From Streptomyces huiliensis (GTDB lineage Bacteria > Actinomycetota > Actinomycetes > Streptomycetales > Streptomycetaceae), in NCBI RefSeq assembly GCF_020037025.1, contig NZ_JAIQLH010000055.1:16571-80570 (forward strand): a stretch of DNA of 64,000 nucleotides. The letters run 5' to 3'. The stretch's first letter is position 1; each line of letters begins with the position of its first letter. The notes beneath the pieces are model-generated. The model saw only the letters and a list, made by a program, of their open reading frames with translations, was not told the origin of the DNA and made no database searches. The translations under genes and the position numbers were made by a program. Positions 15,974 to 25,900 of this stretch are shown here, piece by piece.

Positions 15974-17839
15974 TCACGGAGAGAGCAGGTGGGAGAAGAA
16001 GCCGATCGACGGGTCCTCCGGGGTGCCGACGAGGAGGGCCCGGTCGAGCAGGCCGTTGTTGTGCTCGCAGCCGGTCTCCGGCAGCATCACGCAGGCATGG
16101 CAGGCGGCCATGTTGGTGCCGCCCACGCCGGAGGTCCCGGTCTCGACGCAGAGCGGGTCGGCGGAGCACCACTCGGCGCGGTGGACGGCCGAGCGCACGG
16201 CGGGTACGAGGCGGTCGATCTCGCCCTGTGCCACCAGACCGCCGAGGCTGCCCGCCGAGTCGCTGGTGGCCGTGTAGATCAGTACCCCCGCCATCTCGTC
16301 GCCGGAGTAGATCCGCTCCCGGAGCGAGGCGGCCGGGTAACCGGAGTCCAGACTCCACTCGTTGATCATCACGTGTGCGAAGGTGTGCAACAGAACCATG
16401 CGCGGGGTGGCGGGAGAGAGCGGGACCCGACCGGGGTCGGATGCCCGCTCGGTGAGGAGCCGCTGGTGCCTGCGGCGCATGTGTTCCACGCGGGCGGCGA
16501 CGGCCGGCCGCTCGGCCCAGGTGTCGATCCTGTCCTCGTCGAGCCGGAGGAAGACCCCTTCGCCGTGCACCTCCATGGCGGGCAGCCAGTCGGTGGGAGC
16601 AAGGGAAAGCTCCGCCTCATGACCTTCCGACGAGGTCTCGGGGTCGATGATCCGCGTGAAGCCCTTGAGGGCACGCACCTCTCGGAGCTTCTTCACCAGC
16701 ATCGGGCGGGCCAAGCCCGAACCCGACAACGGCGTCGCGTCACCGGTCGGGGGCTCGCACACGAACTGCTCGGTGTGACGACCGGAGTCCTCCGGATTGC
16801 CCGCGCACAGACGCTCGTACTCCAGGTCGCGCAGGGCCCGGTAACGCCGTTCCCGATCGATGTCGGAACCGTCGTCCTCTCCGGTGGGGTCCTCCGCCTC
16901 CATCGCGGACAGCATGTCCATGACCTGCCCGGCGCTCACCGGCGGGGTGCCGTCGAAGATGTACTTCAGATGGATCTCGATCTCGGCGGGGGTGGAGCAG
17001 GCGCGGAGCTCTTCCCAGTGGCCTGCCAGGGACTGGACGCGGGTGTCGCTCCACGGCGGGATCGACAACGCCGAGCGGAGCACCGGCTGCCACACCGAGG
17101 AGGAACCGCGCTGCAGGGTCCGGGGCGGTTCGGAGCAGGGGACGTCGGGGGCGTTCCGCAACCAGGGGCGTTTGCCCTCGCAGCGGATGTTCAGGTCCTT
17201 GAGGGCACCGCGCCGGAAGGAGCCCTCCATGGACACCTCCGGCACTCCGCAGGAGCACGAGAGCACCACCGAACGGAGCGATGATGTGCGGCCGGAGGAC
17301 CGCAGGCTCATCCGGCCCCCACAGAAGCCGGCCTCGCCGTCGCCGCGTCGTCCGCGGTGCAGCCACTTCCAGTACGGGAAGTCGGTGATGTGCCCGTCCT
17401 CGCACGCCATCACGAAGCGGGAGGGCACCAAGGGCTCCGAACACTCGGCGCACTCGTTGCGTCCGGGTGGTGAGTTGAACCTTCGCACGTGGTCCAGCGC
17501 GTGACACTCGGGGCAGTGATGCCACAACGGGAAGCGGCGCACCCGGACGCCGTCACGGCTGTCGTCGGTGGAGGCCGGGGGGAGCCGGAACCGCCGTACG
17601 CCCAGGACGCGGGCGAGGCGCGGCTCGTGGATCACGGGAGCCTCGTCACGAGGCCACTGCGTCTCGGCGTCGTCGATGCCGGCGACGATGAACGACTCCT
17701 GCTCCACGGCGATCAGGGAACCCACACCGTAGGTGGTGACGGCCTGGGCACGGCGGACGGCGCCGCGGCGGGGCAGGTTGCGGGCCGGTGCGGTGGAGCC
17801 GTCGGCGCCCCGTCGGCGGCGGGCGGGGGGCGGGGTCAT
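15974..17839 (-). CDS. drmB-like: DrmB-like DUF1998 protein
   Basis: A 621-residue protein of the DUF1998 group that accompanies DrmA-type helicases in DISARM and related anti-phage systems. The N-terminus has the typical AVTTYGVGSLIAV opening. Several zinc-type pairs follow: CPECH, CAECSE, CEDGH and CSCG. The C-terminal DUF1998 core (about 480-621) contains LLHTFAHVMINEWSLDSGYP, MAGVLIYTATSDSAGSLGGL and a cysteine cluster at about 558, 564, 580, 583 and 591. Its ATG overlaps the stop of the upstream DrmA-like gene by ATGA, so the two are translated together. Family resemblance is clear; the biochemical role in DISARM (partner of DrmA at DNA ends) is from the family, not from this sequence. 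Confidence 0.85.
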   Translation of the reverse strand: MTPPPARRRRGADGSTAPARNLPRRGAVRRAQAVTTYGVGSLIAVEQESFIVAGIDDAETQWPRDEAPVIHEPRLARVLGVRRFRLPPASTDDSRDGVRVRRFPLWHHCPECHALDHVRRFNSPPGRNECAECSEPLVPSRFVMACEDGHITDFPYWKWLHRGRRGDGEAGFCGGRMSLRSSGRTSSLRSVVLSCSCGVPEVSMEGSFRRGALKDLNIRCEGKRPWLRNAPDVPCSEPPRTLQRGSSSVWQPVLRSALSIPPWSDTRVQSLAGHWEELRACSTPAEIEIHLKYIFDGTPPVSAGQVMDMLSAMEAEDPTGEDDGSDIDRERRYRALRDLEYERLCAGNPEDSGRHTEQFVCEPPTGDATPLSGSGLARPMLVKKLREVRALKGFTRIIDPETSSEGHEAELSLAPTDWLPAMEVHGEGVFLRLDEDRIDTWAERPAVAARVEHMRRRHQRLLTERASDPGRVPLSPATPRMVLLHTFAHVMINEWSLDSGYPAASLRERIYSGDEMAGVLIYTATSDSAGSLGGLVAQGEIDRLVPAVRSAVHRAEWCSADPLCVETGTSGVGGTNMAACHACVMLPETGCEHNNGLLDRALLVGTPEDPSIGFFSHLLSP

Positions 17840-20800
17840 CGGGATGCCTCCATGAACAGGGCGGACTCGGCGTCGACGTCGCGGAGCGACCACAGGGTCT
17901 CCCACGCCTCGACGTCCTCCAGGGCGTCGTTGTAGGACTTGAGCAGCGAGGGGATGCGGCGTCCGCGCTTCGGCTCGTAGTGGAGGCCGCCGTGCCGCTC
18001 GGCCTCGTCGTACCACCAGTCGACGAACTCGTCGAAGGCCGCGGCCACGTTGCCGGCCTCCTCGGGAGCCACGGCCTCGACCCGCTCGAGAATCACCGGA
18101 CGGACGCGCTCCCGGAGCTCGTCGACGAACAGATCGATGTCGCCCGCCGCCTCGTCGGCGCGGGCGGCCGGGATCAGGATGCGCGCCAGGGCGACGATCA
18201 CCGCGTGCAGACCGCGGTCGCGGGCGCGGGCGGAGAAGGGGGTCACCGAGGTGGACTCGACCTCGCGGTAGAGGGCGGAGTGGAAGTGCTGGAAGTTCTC
18301 GTAGTGGGAACGGTCCCGGGAGCGGCCCGCGTTGAGCATCACGGCCACCAGGCCGGGGTGGGCACGGCCCACTCGGCTGGTGGCCTGGATGTACTCCGCG
18401 GTGGTCTGGGGCTGTCCCATGACGGCCATCAGGCCGAGCCGGTCCACGTCCACACCGACGGCGATCATGTTCGTGGCCAGGAGCACGTCCACCACGTCGG
18501 TGCCGGGCAGCCGGCGCTCGATCTGCTTGAGACGGGCGGGGATGTCGCTGGCGTCGACCCGGCTGGTCAGCTCGGAGTTGTTGCCGACGGCGCGGGGAGC
18601 GCAGCCGTCGCGGTCCGCCAGGTGTTCCAGGTGCGCCACGACGTCGTCGTGGACCTGGAGTTCGGCGGCGGACAGCAGGCGCAGGCTGTTGAAGTAGCCG
18701 ACCAACGTCCAGTACGCGTCGCGGACCTCCGGGGTGGTGTCGGTCCGCATCGCCTGATGCAGCAGGGTGGCGTAAGTGCGGATCAACAGGGTGGACTGGC
18801 TGGTGCCGGGGGCGAAGAGTCCCACGTAGCGGCGGGACGCCTTCTCCTCGGCGGGGGTCTCCACGGCGAACCACGAGTCACGGGAGTCGAGGCCGGCGGG
18901 CGGGAACTGGCGCACCTCGCGGCGGAACAGGGCCTTGCCCTGCTCGCCGGCGCGGCGGATGGTCGCGGTCGAGGCGATCACCTTGGGACGGTCGGCGAGC
19001 ACGTCGACGGCCGTCTCGTACAGACCGGTGAGGGTACCCAGAGGGCCCGAGATCAGGTGCAGCTCGTCCTGCACGATCAGTTCCGGGGGCGGAGTGGCGT
19101 CCTGCCGGTCCCGGTTGAACAGGGCGGCGGTCTGCGGGCGCCACGGCATCGAGGCGAACTTGTCGACGGTGGCGATCACCAGGGTGGGCCGGGCCCGGTA
19201 CACGGTCTCGTCGACGAGGTGCACGGGCAGACCGCCGGAGAACGCGCAGCCCGTGCCGGGGCAGCGCACGTCCATCCGAACGGCCTCCCGGTCGACGGAG
19301 TAGTGGTGGGCGTCGAGGACGGTCCCGCACCACGGGCAGGCATGCAACTGGACCGGGTTCTCCTTCTGGAGCACCCGCCCGGAACGAGCGGCATCGAGCT
19401 GCCGCCCGGCGGCCTCCAGGGAGTTCGGCGTGGCGGACTGTCCCACCCACATGCCCAGGGAGATCTCCTCGTGGCCCAGTTCGGCGGGGTTCGCGCGGCG
19501 CATCCGTTCCATGGCGCAGATCAGGATCGCGGCACGCTCGAACTGCTGGAGGGTGAGCAGGCGCAGCGTGTACCGCATCAGGACGGTGACACCGCCGCCC
19601 GCCGTCCCGAGCCGCATACGGCGCAGGAAGGTGGTCAGCGCGATCAGGCCCAGGTACGCCTCGGTCTTGCCACCACCGGTGGGGAACCACAGCAGGTCCG
19701 ACACGCCCCGGTCGGGGTGCTCGGGGTCGTCCACCCCGGCCAGGCACAGGAGGACGAAGGCGATCTGGAACGGTCGCCAACGCGCGGCGGCGAGGTCCGG
19801 TTCGCCCAGCCGACCGGACTTGATCCAGGCGCTGCGGGCCCGCTGCATCGCCATCGCCTGGTTGGCGAGCCGGAACGCTCGCATCAGGTCGGGCTTGTCA
19901 CGCAGCAGGGCGATGCCCTGACGAATCCGGTCCAAAACCTCGTCGCAGGCCGCGACCTGGGCGGAAGCGGCCTCCTCGTACACGCTGCCCGCCAGGGCGG
20001 CCGCCTCGGCCCGCTTTCGCTTGATCCACTGGGCGTAATCCGCCGCCAGCCCCTCCAAGGCGACGAGCAGCTCGGCATCGGGGGCCTCGGCGAGGCCCAG
20101 CATGGTCAGGGCGCGGTCGTCGATCTCCGGGTTGGAGTCGGTGAGCAGCACCTCGTGGGTGGGTACGAACTCGGTACGCACCTCGGTGACGCCCGCCTTT
20201 CGCACTTCGGCGACGCCGACCGGGGCCGGTTCCCAGTCCCACACCGCCGCACAGCCGTGGCCGACGGCGAAGGTCGGGGCGTGCCGGTGGAGCAACCGCC
20301 CGGCCTCCCGCTCGGGGTCGGCAGTGGATTGGAGGGCGGGGCGTTCCACGAAGGCGGTCGATCCGTCGGCGGCGCGGACCACGAGGCCGGGCTGGAACAG
20401 CGCGAAGGCGTCCTGCAGTTCCCGCTCGCCCACCTTCTGGATGTTGACGAGAGCGACCGTGACGGTGACGGTGCCGGTCTCCGACGACGGGCGGCGCACG
20501 TGCACCTCCAACCGGACCGTGCCGTCGACCAGGTCGCGCGAGAAGCCACGTCCCGGCCGCGTCACGTCGACCGTGACGTCCGGCAGGTCCAGCTCCACCC
20601 GACACCAGCGCTCTCGCTGGTCGGAGGTGGTGCGGGCCTCACTGCGGCGGGCCGAGACCCTGCGGCCCTCGGCGTCCTCCGGCTCATACACGGCCGCGCG
20701 CGCCGAGACCACGATCTCCCGGCACTCGGAGAGATCGACGGCGAAGGTCAGACCGACGGAGGACGGCCGCCGGTCGCCGGTCGTGGGTCGCTCGACGGTC

Positions 20801-21084
20801 GACCCGGAGTCGTCGAGGCCGTCCCTCCGGGTCTCGTGTTCCACGTCCAAGCCGTTGTGCTCTTCGGCGTCGTCCTGTTGACGACGCCCGGCCTCGGCGT
20901 CCGCCGGACGGGGGAACAACACCCCCACGGGGTAGCGAGTGATCGGAGCGTCCTGGTCCAGCACTTCGGCGCGGTCCTCGGCGGAGGCGTCGGCGTCCGG
21001 CCCCAGCAGCTCCCGGCGGAGCCGGGCCACCAGGTCCTCGCGGACCGTGTAGTGCGCGGCGTGCCGCCCTGCGTGGATGGTCAT
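17836..21084 (-). CDS. drmA-like: DrmA-like SF2 helicase
   Basis: A 1082-residue SF2 helicase resembling DISARM DrmA. After a divergent 440-residue N-terminal region it carries Walker A WFPTGGGKTEAYLGL (468-474), a zinc-like Cys pair ACPWC plus CPGTGC (583-613), motif II IVQDELHLISGPLGT (Asp673-His676), motif III ASTATIRR, and motif VI QATSRVGR (about 900-907). The DELH box and the GGGKTEAYLGL block are what led to the DrmA call. It starts with an ATG overlapping the UvrD-like stop (ATGA) and ends overlapping the DrmB-like start. Predicted to translocate on or unwind foreign DNA as part of the island machinery. Confidence 0.85.
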   Translation of the reverse strand: MTIHAGRHAAHYTVREDLVARLRRELLGPDADASAEDRAEVLDQDAPITRYPVGVLFPRPADAEAGRRQQDDAEEHNGLDVEHETRRDGLDDSGSTVERPTTGDRRPSSVGLTFAVDLSECREIVVSARAAVYEPEDAEGRRVSARRSEARTTSDQRERWCRVELDLPDVTVDVTRPGRGFSRDLVDGTVRLEVHVRRPSSETGTVTVTVALVNIQKVGERELQDAFALFQPGLVVRAADGSTAFVERPALQSTADPEREAGRLLHRHAPTFAVGHGCAAVWDWEPAPVGVAEVRKAGVTEVRTEFVPTHEVLLTDSNPEIDDRALTMLGLAEAPDAELLVALEGLAADYAQWIKRKRAEAAALAGSVYEEAASAQVAACDEVLDRIRQGIALLRDKPDLMRAFRLANQAMAMQRARSAWIKSGRLGEPDLAAARWRPFQIAFVLLCLAGVDDPEHPDRGVSDLLWFPTGGGKTEAYLGLIALTTFLRRMRLGTAGGGVTVLMRYTLRLLTLQQFERAAILICAMERMRRANPAELGHEEISLGMWVGQSATPNSLEAAGRQLDAARSGRVLQKENPVQLHACPWCGTVLDAHHYSVDREAVRMDVRCPGTGCAFSGGLPVHLVDETVYRARPTLVIATVDKFASMPWRPQTAALFNRDRQDATPPPELIVQDELHLISGPLGTLTGLYETAVDVLADRPKVIASTATIRRAGEQGKALFRREVRQFPPAGLDSRDSWFAVETPAEEKASRRYVGLFAPGTSQSTLLIRTYATLLHQAMRTDTTPEVRDAYWTLVGYFNSLRLLSAAELQVHDDVVAHLEHLADRDGCAPRAVGNNSELTSRVDASDIPARLKQIERRLPGTDVVDVLLATNMIAVGVDVDRLGLMAVMGQPQTTAEYIQATSRVGRAHPGLVAVMLNAGRSRDRSHYENFQHFHSALYREVESTSVTPFSARARDRGLHAVIVALARILIPAARADEAAGDIDLFVDELRERVRPVILERVEAVAPEEAGNVAAAFDEFVDWWYDEAERHGGLHYEPKRGRRIPSLLKSYNDALEDVEAWETLWSLRDVDAESALFMEASR

Positions 21085-22994
21085 TCCTGCTCCTCCTCGG
21101 CCCCGGCGGAACGCCGGAACCGTCCGATTCCGCTGATGCGCGGGGCGATCCACACGCCGTGGCCGCCCAGCCCCGCGTTGGCTCCGGCGGCGCTGCTCCC
21201 CGCGACCGCTTCCAGGCAGTCGATCCGCAGCCCGACGATCTCCTCGGGCCACTGGATCTCCCAGTTCGGGCCGACCTTCAGGAGCGAGTACAGGTCGCTC
21301 CTGAAGGCTTCGGAGGCATCGCCGATCTCCCGCCCCTCGTGCAGCAGTGCGTACCGGGGACTCTCCTCGGGGCCCATGGACAGGGTGTCGCGCAGCCGGA
21401 AGGTCACCGCGTCCCCCGGCCGTACGCGCTCCGACAGGTACGTCTGCGTACCCAAGGCGTCGTTCAGGACGTCGGCCGGCTCCAGGGCGCTCACGTCGCC
21501 GGGCCGTGCCTCGATGCCGTCGCGACGCCACTTGAGGCTCGGGACTCCCCGGTACCAGCGGCCGGTCGGCCTGTGCTTCCGCAGCGTCACCGTGTCCGGC
21601 GCCGCGAGGCGATACAGGTCCTCCCGGGCCCTGGTCATCGCCACGTAGAGCGCGCGTGCCTCGGCGGGCACGTCGAGGTCGTCGGCGCGGCGACGGCGCA
21701 GTTCGGTGATGGTCGGCGGGGTGGGCAGCACCACCCTGTCGAACTCCAGGCCCTTGGCGCTGTGCACGGTGGACACGACCAGTCGGGCCGGTTCCGGGTC
21801 GGCCAGCTCGTCGGGAAAACGGCGCTCCGCCACCAACCCGCGCAGCCGTGCCACGTCGAGTGTGCCCCGGCCGGTGCCACGCGCCGCCGCCCTCAGCGCC
21901 CGCCACACCCGATCCCGGTCGGTGCCCTCGGGCAGCGGCATCCCGCCGAGCAGCTCGCGCAGCCGCTCCTCGGAGAGGGTGGCGGCCTCGGTCCGGCGGA
22001 GCAGTCCGGCGACCCAGTACGGCACCGGCCGGTCCTGGAGCGAGCGCCGCAGGACATGCGGTACGCCGTACAGATGCAACCGCTCCGAGACGAGCAGGGC
22101 CTGTCGGTTGTCGCGGGTCAGGACGGCGCAGGTACCGGGAAAGGAACGCAGGGTGTCCAGGGTGAACGGGTCGTCGAGCGCTCCCAGGTCGGGCAGGTCG
22201 AGCAACAGCTCGCGCAGCTCCCCGTGGAGCCGTTCCGCCGCCGTGTCCGGGCCCTCGGCGGCACTGCCGATGCCCTGCACGGCCGGGCCGAGCGGAAGCG
22301 CGGTGCGCGCCTCCGGAGTGACGGCCCGGAAGTTCCGGGTCAGCTTCAGCTCCACCAGGTCGTCGGCGTAGGAGGCGCGCACCCACCGGAGGAAGAGGTC
22401 GGTGCGGTCGGCGTACTCCTCCGGGTCCTCGATCTGGAAGTCGTAGATCGCCTGGGCGGAGTCGCCGACCAGGGTGAACCCACAGGAGTCCTGGAGTCGA
22501 TCGAGCAGCGCCTCCACCATGTCCCGCCGCGCTCCCACGAGGTCCTGCACCTCGTCGACGATCACGTGGGCGGGCGGGCCGGACTCCAGCGAGTCCAGCG
22601 CGCCCTTCTCGATCGCCTCGGAGGCGGCTCGGATGCGCTCGTCGAAGGAGAGTGCCGACCACTCCCCCTCCGGGTGGGCCTGCACCAGCAGGGAGTACGC
22701 CCAGGAGTCGAACGTCTGCACCCGAACCCGTCTGGCGTGCTCACCGTGCAGGGCGATCCGGTCCCGCAGTTCACGGACGGCGGCTCGCGAGAAGCTGAGG
22801 ACGAGCAGCTCGGACGCTTCCAGGGCCTCGTCGGGATCGACATGGCCGACAAGCGCGTCCAGGCGACGCACCAGCGTGTGCGTCTTGCCGGCGCCGGCCC
22901 CGGCGGTGACCAACAGGCGGGCGTCCCACGGCTGTTCCACGACGGCCTGCTGCTCGGAGGTGAGAACGAGGGCGTCCTCGACGGCGAGGGTCAC
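21081..22994 (-). CDS. UvrD/PcrA-like SF1 helicase
   Basis: A 637-residue SF1A helicase, a little shorter than UvrD (about 720). Motifs are in order: LVTAGAGAGKTHTL (Lys37), VIVDEVQDLVGARRD (147-151), TLVGDSAQAIYDFQ, VVSTVHSAKGLEFDRVVLP and ALYVAMTRAREDLY. The last 150 residues contain no nuclease motif; they hold a beta-rich tail (GDAVTFRLRDTLSMG, GPNWEIQWPEEIVGLRIDC). The GTG start overlaps the sacsin-helicase stop (GTGA) and its stop overlaps the DrmA-like ATG. UvrD-type helicases accompany ATPases in several defence systems (for example Gabija), but this pairing with DrmA/DrmB is not one I know. Confidence 0.85.
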   Translation of the reverse strand: MTLAVEDALVLTSEQQAVVEQPWDARLLVTAGAGAGKTHTLVRRLDALVGHVDPDEALEASELLVLSFSRAAVRELRDRIALHGEHARRVRVQTFDSWAYSLLVQAHPEGEWSALSFDERIRAASEAIEKGALDSLESGPPAHVIVDEVQDLVGARRDMVEALLDRLQDSCGFTLVGDSAQAIYDFQIEDPEEYADRTDLFLRWVRASYADDLVELKLTRNFRAVTPEARTALPLGPAVQGIGSAAEGPDTAAERLHGELRELLLDLPDLGALDDPFTLDTLRSFPGTCAVLTRDNRQALLVSERLHLYGVPHVLRRSLQDRPVPYWVAGLLRRTEAATLSEERLRELLGGMPLPEGTDRDRVWRALRAAARGTGRGTLDVARLRGLVAERRFPDELADPEPARLVVSTVHSAKGLEFDRVVLPTPPTITELRRRRADDLDVPAEARALYVAMTRAREDLYRLAAPDTVTLRKHRPTGRWYRGVPSLKWRRDGIEARPGDVSALEPADVLNDALGTQTYLSERVRPGDAVTFRLRDTLSMGPEESPRYALLHEGREIGDASEAFRSDLYSLLKVGPNWEIQWPEEIVGLRIDCLEAVAGSSAAGANAGLGGHGVWIAPRISGIGRFRRSAGAEEEQE

Positions 22995-25900
22995 TTCTTG
23001 CCCCACAGGTGCTCGAATCGGGTGAAGGCGAGGGCGGTGTCGAAGTTCCGGATGGTGTCGCGGACGTTCAGGATCAGGCAGGTGTCCTTGCCACCGTTGC
23101 GGGGACCACGCAGGCCGCGTCCGATCATCTGCTGGTACACGTTCGGGCTGTAGACGGGCCGGGCGACCACCACCGCGCGGGTGGCGGGGGCGTCGAAGCC
23201 CTGGGTGAGGACGCCGTAGTTGGTGAGCACCCGCACCCGACCGTCGCGGAACTCCCGGATCCGGGCGCGCCGGTCGTTGTCGGAGGTGGTGGCGTCCACC
23301 GAGGACGCGGAGATGCCGCGATCCTTCAGTCTGGCCGCCAGGTACTTGGCGTGCTCGACCGAGGTGGCGAACACGAGCACCGGCCAGTCCGCGGGCATCG
23401 CCGCGACCTCCTCGACGATGCGCAGGCTGCGGTCGTGGTCGTCGGCGAGCCGCTGCTCGGCGGCCTTGGACAGCAGACTGAGCTGCTCGGCGCTCTCCCG
23501 CTCCTGGCGGGACAACTCGATGGTGCCGCCGGCGAGTTCCCGGTGCTCGACCTGCGCCAGCACGCCCTCCTTCTGGAGGTACCCGTAAGCGTCGTCGTAG
23601 GGGAAGACGCCCTCGTCGAGCCGGCGCGCTCCGAACCGGTTGACCAGGCGGCGGGTCTCCTCCTCGTTGTGGCCGCGGAAGGGGGTGGCGGTGAGGCCGA
23701 GCAGGTGGCGTTCCGTCTGGCGCTGGGTCAGGCCGAGCAGACCGAGGATCTTGGTGTAGCGGGGACTGGTCGCGACGTGCGCCTCGTCCACCACGACCAG
23801 TGCGGCGTCCCGCAGCCAGGCGTACCGGTCGGTGTCGAGACACACCTGGAGCTTGGCGTCGGTGGCCACGACGAGCTGCGGCCCGTCGACCACCGGGGCG
23901 GCCTCGTTCGAGGTCCACAGCCGGTTGATCGTCAGCCGGGTCTGCGCACCGGCCTTCTCCCACACGAACTTCCAGCTCTGTACCGCCTGTTCGCACAGCT
24001 CCTCGGTCTGGGCGATCCACAGGATCGGCCCCCTGAGCTCGCCGGCCTGCTTCACCCAGCGGATGACGGCCTCGGCGGTGACGCGCGTCTTGCCGGCGCC
24101 GGTCGGCAGCGACAGCATGGCGCGCTGCGGGGCCAGCCGGTCCAGCATCTCGAAGATGTTGAGGGCGAGGCGTTCCTGGTAGTCGTGCAGGCGCGGGAAG
24201 TCCCGCGGACCGTCCACCGTCAGGCTCTGGTCGAGGGTCGGCGCCCGGTAGCCGGCGAAGGGTGCGGGCAGGCCGAGGTCGGCGACGAAGGAGACCGCCG
24301 CGGAGCCGCCGGTGTAGGACGACGGGGCGTTCGGGAAGCGCTCCTGGATGTCGCGGTTGTGCGTCTTGAGGATGGTGTCGCCGTGGGCGTTGAACGCCAT
24401 CTGGGCGATGCGGCGCCCGGAGGGCTCCTGCCCGTCCGACTCCTGCCGCTCGGCGTCCATCAGGCCGGCGGGCAGCCGCTCGCACAGGGCCTCCGCCCCG
24501 ATCAGCAGCTCCAACTTGGCCGTCACGTCCTCGGCCTCACGGATCGCCTTCAGTGCGGACCGGATCTTCTCGTCCTGCTCCTGGCGGGTCTGTGCCTCCA
24601 GTACCGCGCGGCAACCGGCCTCTCCCAGTCGCAGGCCCAGCTCGCGGTCCACGGCCCGCAGCGTGCCGAGCCGGTCCAGCGAGTCCAGAACCTTGATCAC
24701 GTTGCCCTGGCGGGCGCTCTCCAAGGTCTTCGCCCGTACGCCGTGCGGGGTTTTGACCACTTCCTCCAACGAAGAGCACCTCAGCAGGGTGTAGGTGCCG
24801 GCGGACGAGCCCATCCGCTGCCGCAGGGTCGGGAACTCCTCGGTCAGCGGAACCGCGTCCACGGTCGACTCGTGCCGGGTCTCGTGGCTGACGACGTCCT
24901 TGTGACGCAGCATGCCCCAGGTCTCGACCATGAGCTCGGCGGACTCCCGGTCCGGCATCAGCAGCGCCGGCACTCGCTCGGCTCGCAGCGAGCGGTACTC
25001 TTCCGCGCTCGCGGCGACGGCGATCTCACCGTCCTCTCGGGTCTCCCAGGCGTCGCCGATCCGGCAGCGGGTCAGGGAGTCCTCGGGGAAGTCGATCCCC
25101 AGTCGGGTCAGCAGGGCGTAGGTCGAACCGACGAAGGCGTCGTCCTCGCTCTCCAAGAGCTTCTCCAAAAGCTGTTCCCACTGCTGGGGACGGACCTTCT
25201 CGACACTGTCCGCGAGCTTCAGCTTGCGAGCCTTCTCGGCGCTGATCGAGGCCACCGGAAGCACGTCCCCGTATTCCGACAGCTGCGGGCCCACGGCTTC
25301 CTTGAGCGGCTTTACGCCCTGTGACGTCGCCACCCGGCCGTGGTGGGCAAGCATCCAGCGGATCGGTGACGGCGCGGACTGACGGGTGGAGACCTGCGCC
25401 CCGATCTGGAGCGTCCAGTTCTCGATCAGCCCTTCCTCGGGGAGCAGCCGCAGGAACGCGGCACGGGCCTCGTCGGAGAGTCGGGGAAGGAGGTGGAGAG
25501 GACCGCCGACGGCCGCGCCCTCGATCTTCGTCCGGGCGAGGGTCGGCCGGCTCGCCCGGTCGTCGAGCTTGCGGCAGTACGCCGTGTGCATGGCCTCCCG
25601 GTACTCCTCGAACCAGGGTTCCCTCTCCGGCCGATGGCCGACGGTCGGGCGGTCCCGCAAACCGACCTCCCGGAAGAAGCCGGTGTCGTCGGAGTGGAAT
25701 TCCATGTCCACCGCGACGCCGGGGTCGCTCTGCGCGGTGACCACGGCACCGGGCACCATGCAATCGCGCAGGACGCGGAACTGCCCGTCCGCCGTCCGCA
25801 CCATGAGCGTTTCCATCGGCGCGGGCACGCGCTTGACCAGCTCGTGGCCGACGACGGAGGCGCCCGCCTGGTGGAACAGGTCCCAGAACCGGGTCCACTC

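Noticed and set aside
15974..21084. A standard DISARM class 1 or class 2 locus
   Set aside because: DrmA/DrmB-like genes are present, but no PLD-type DrmC, DrmD, DrmE or adenine methylase DrmMI is seen, and extra sacsin-helicase and UvrD genes are coupled in.
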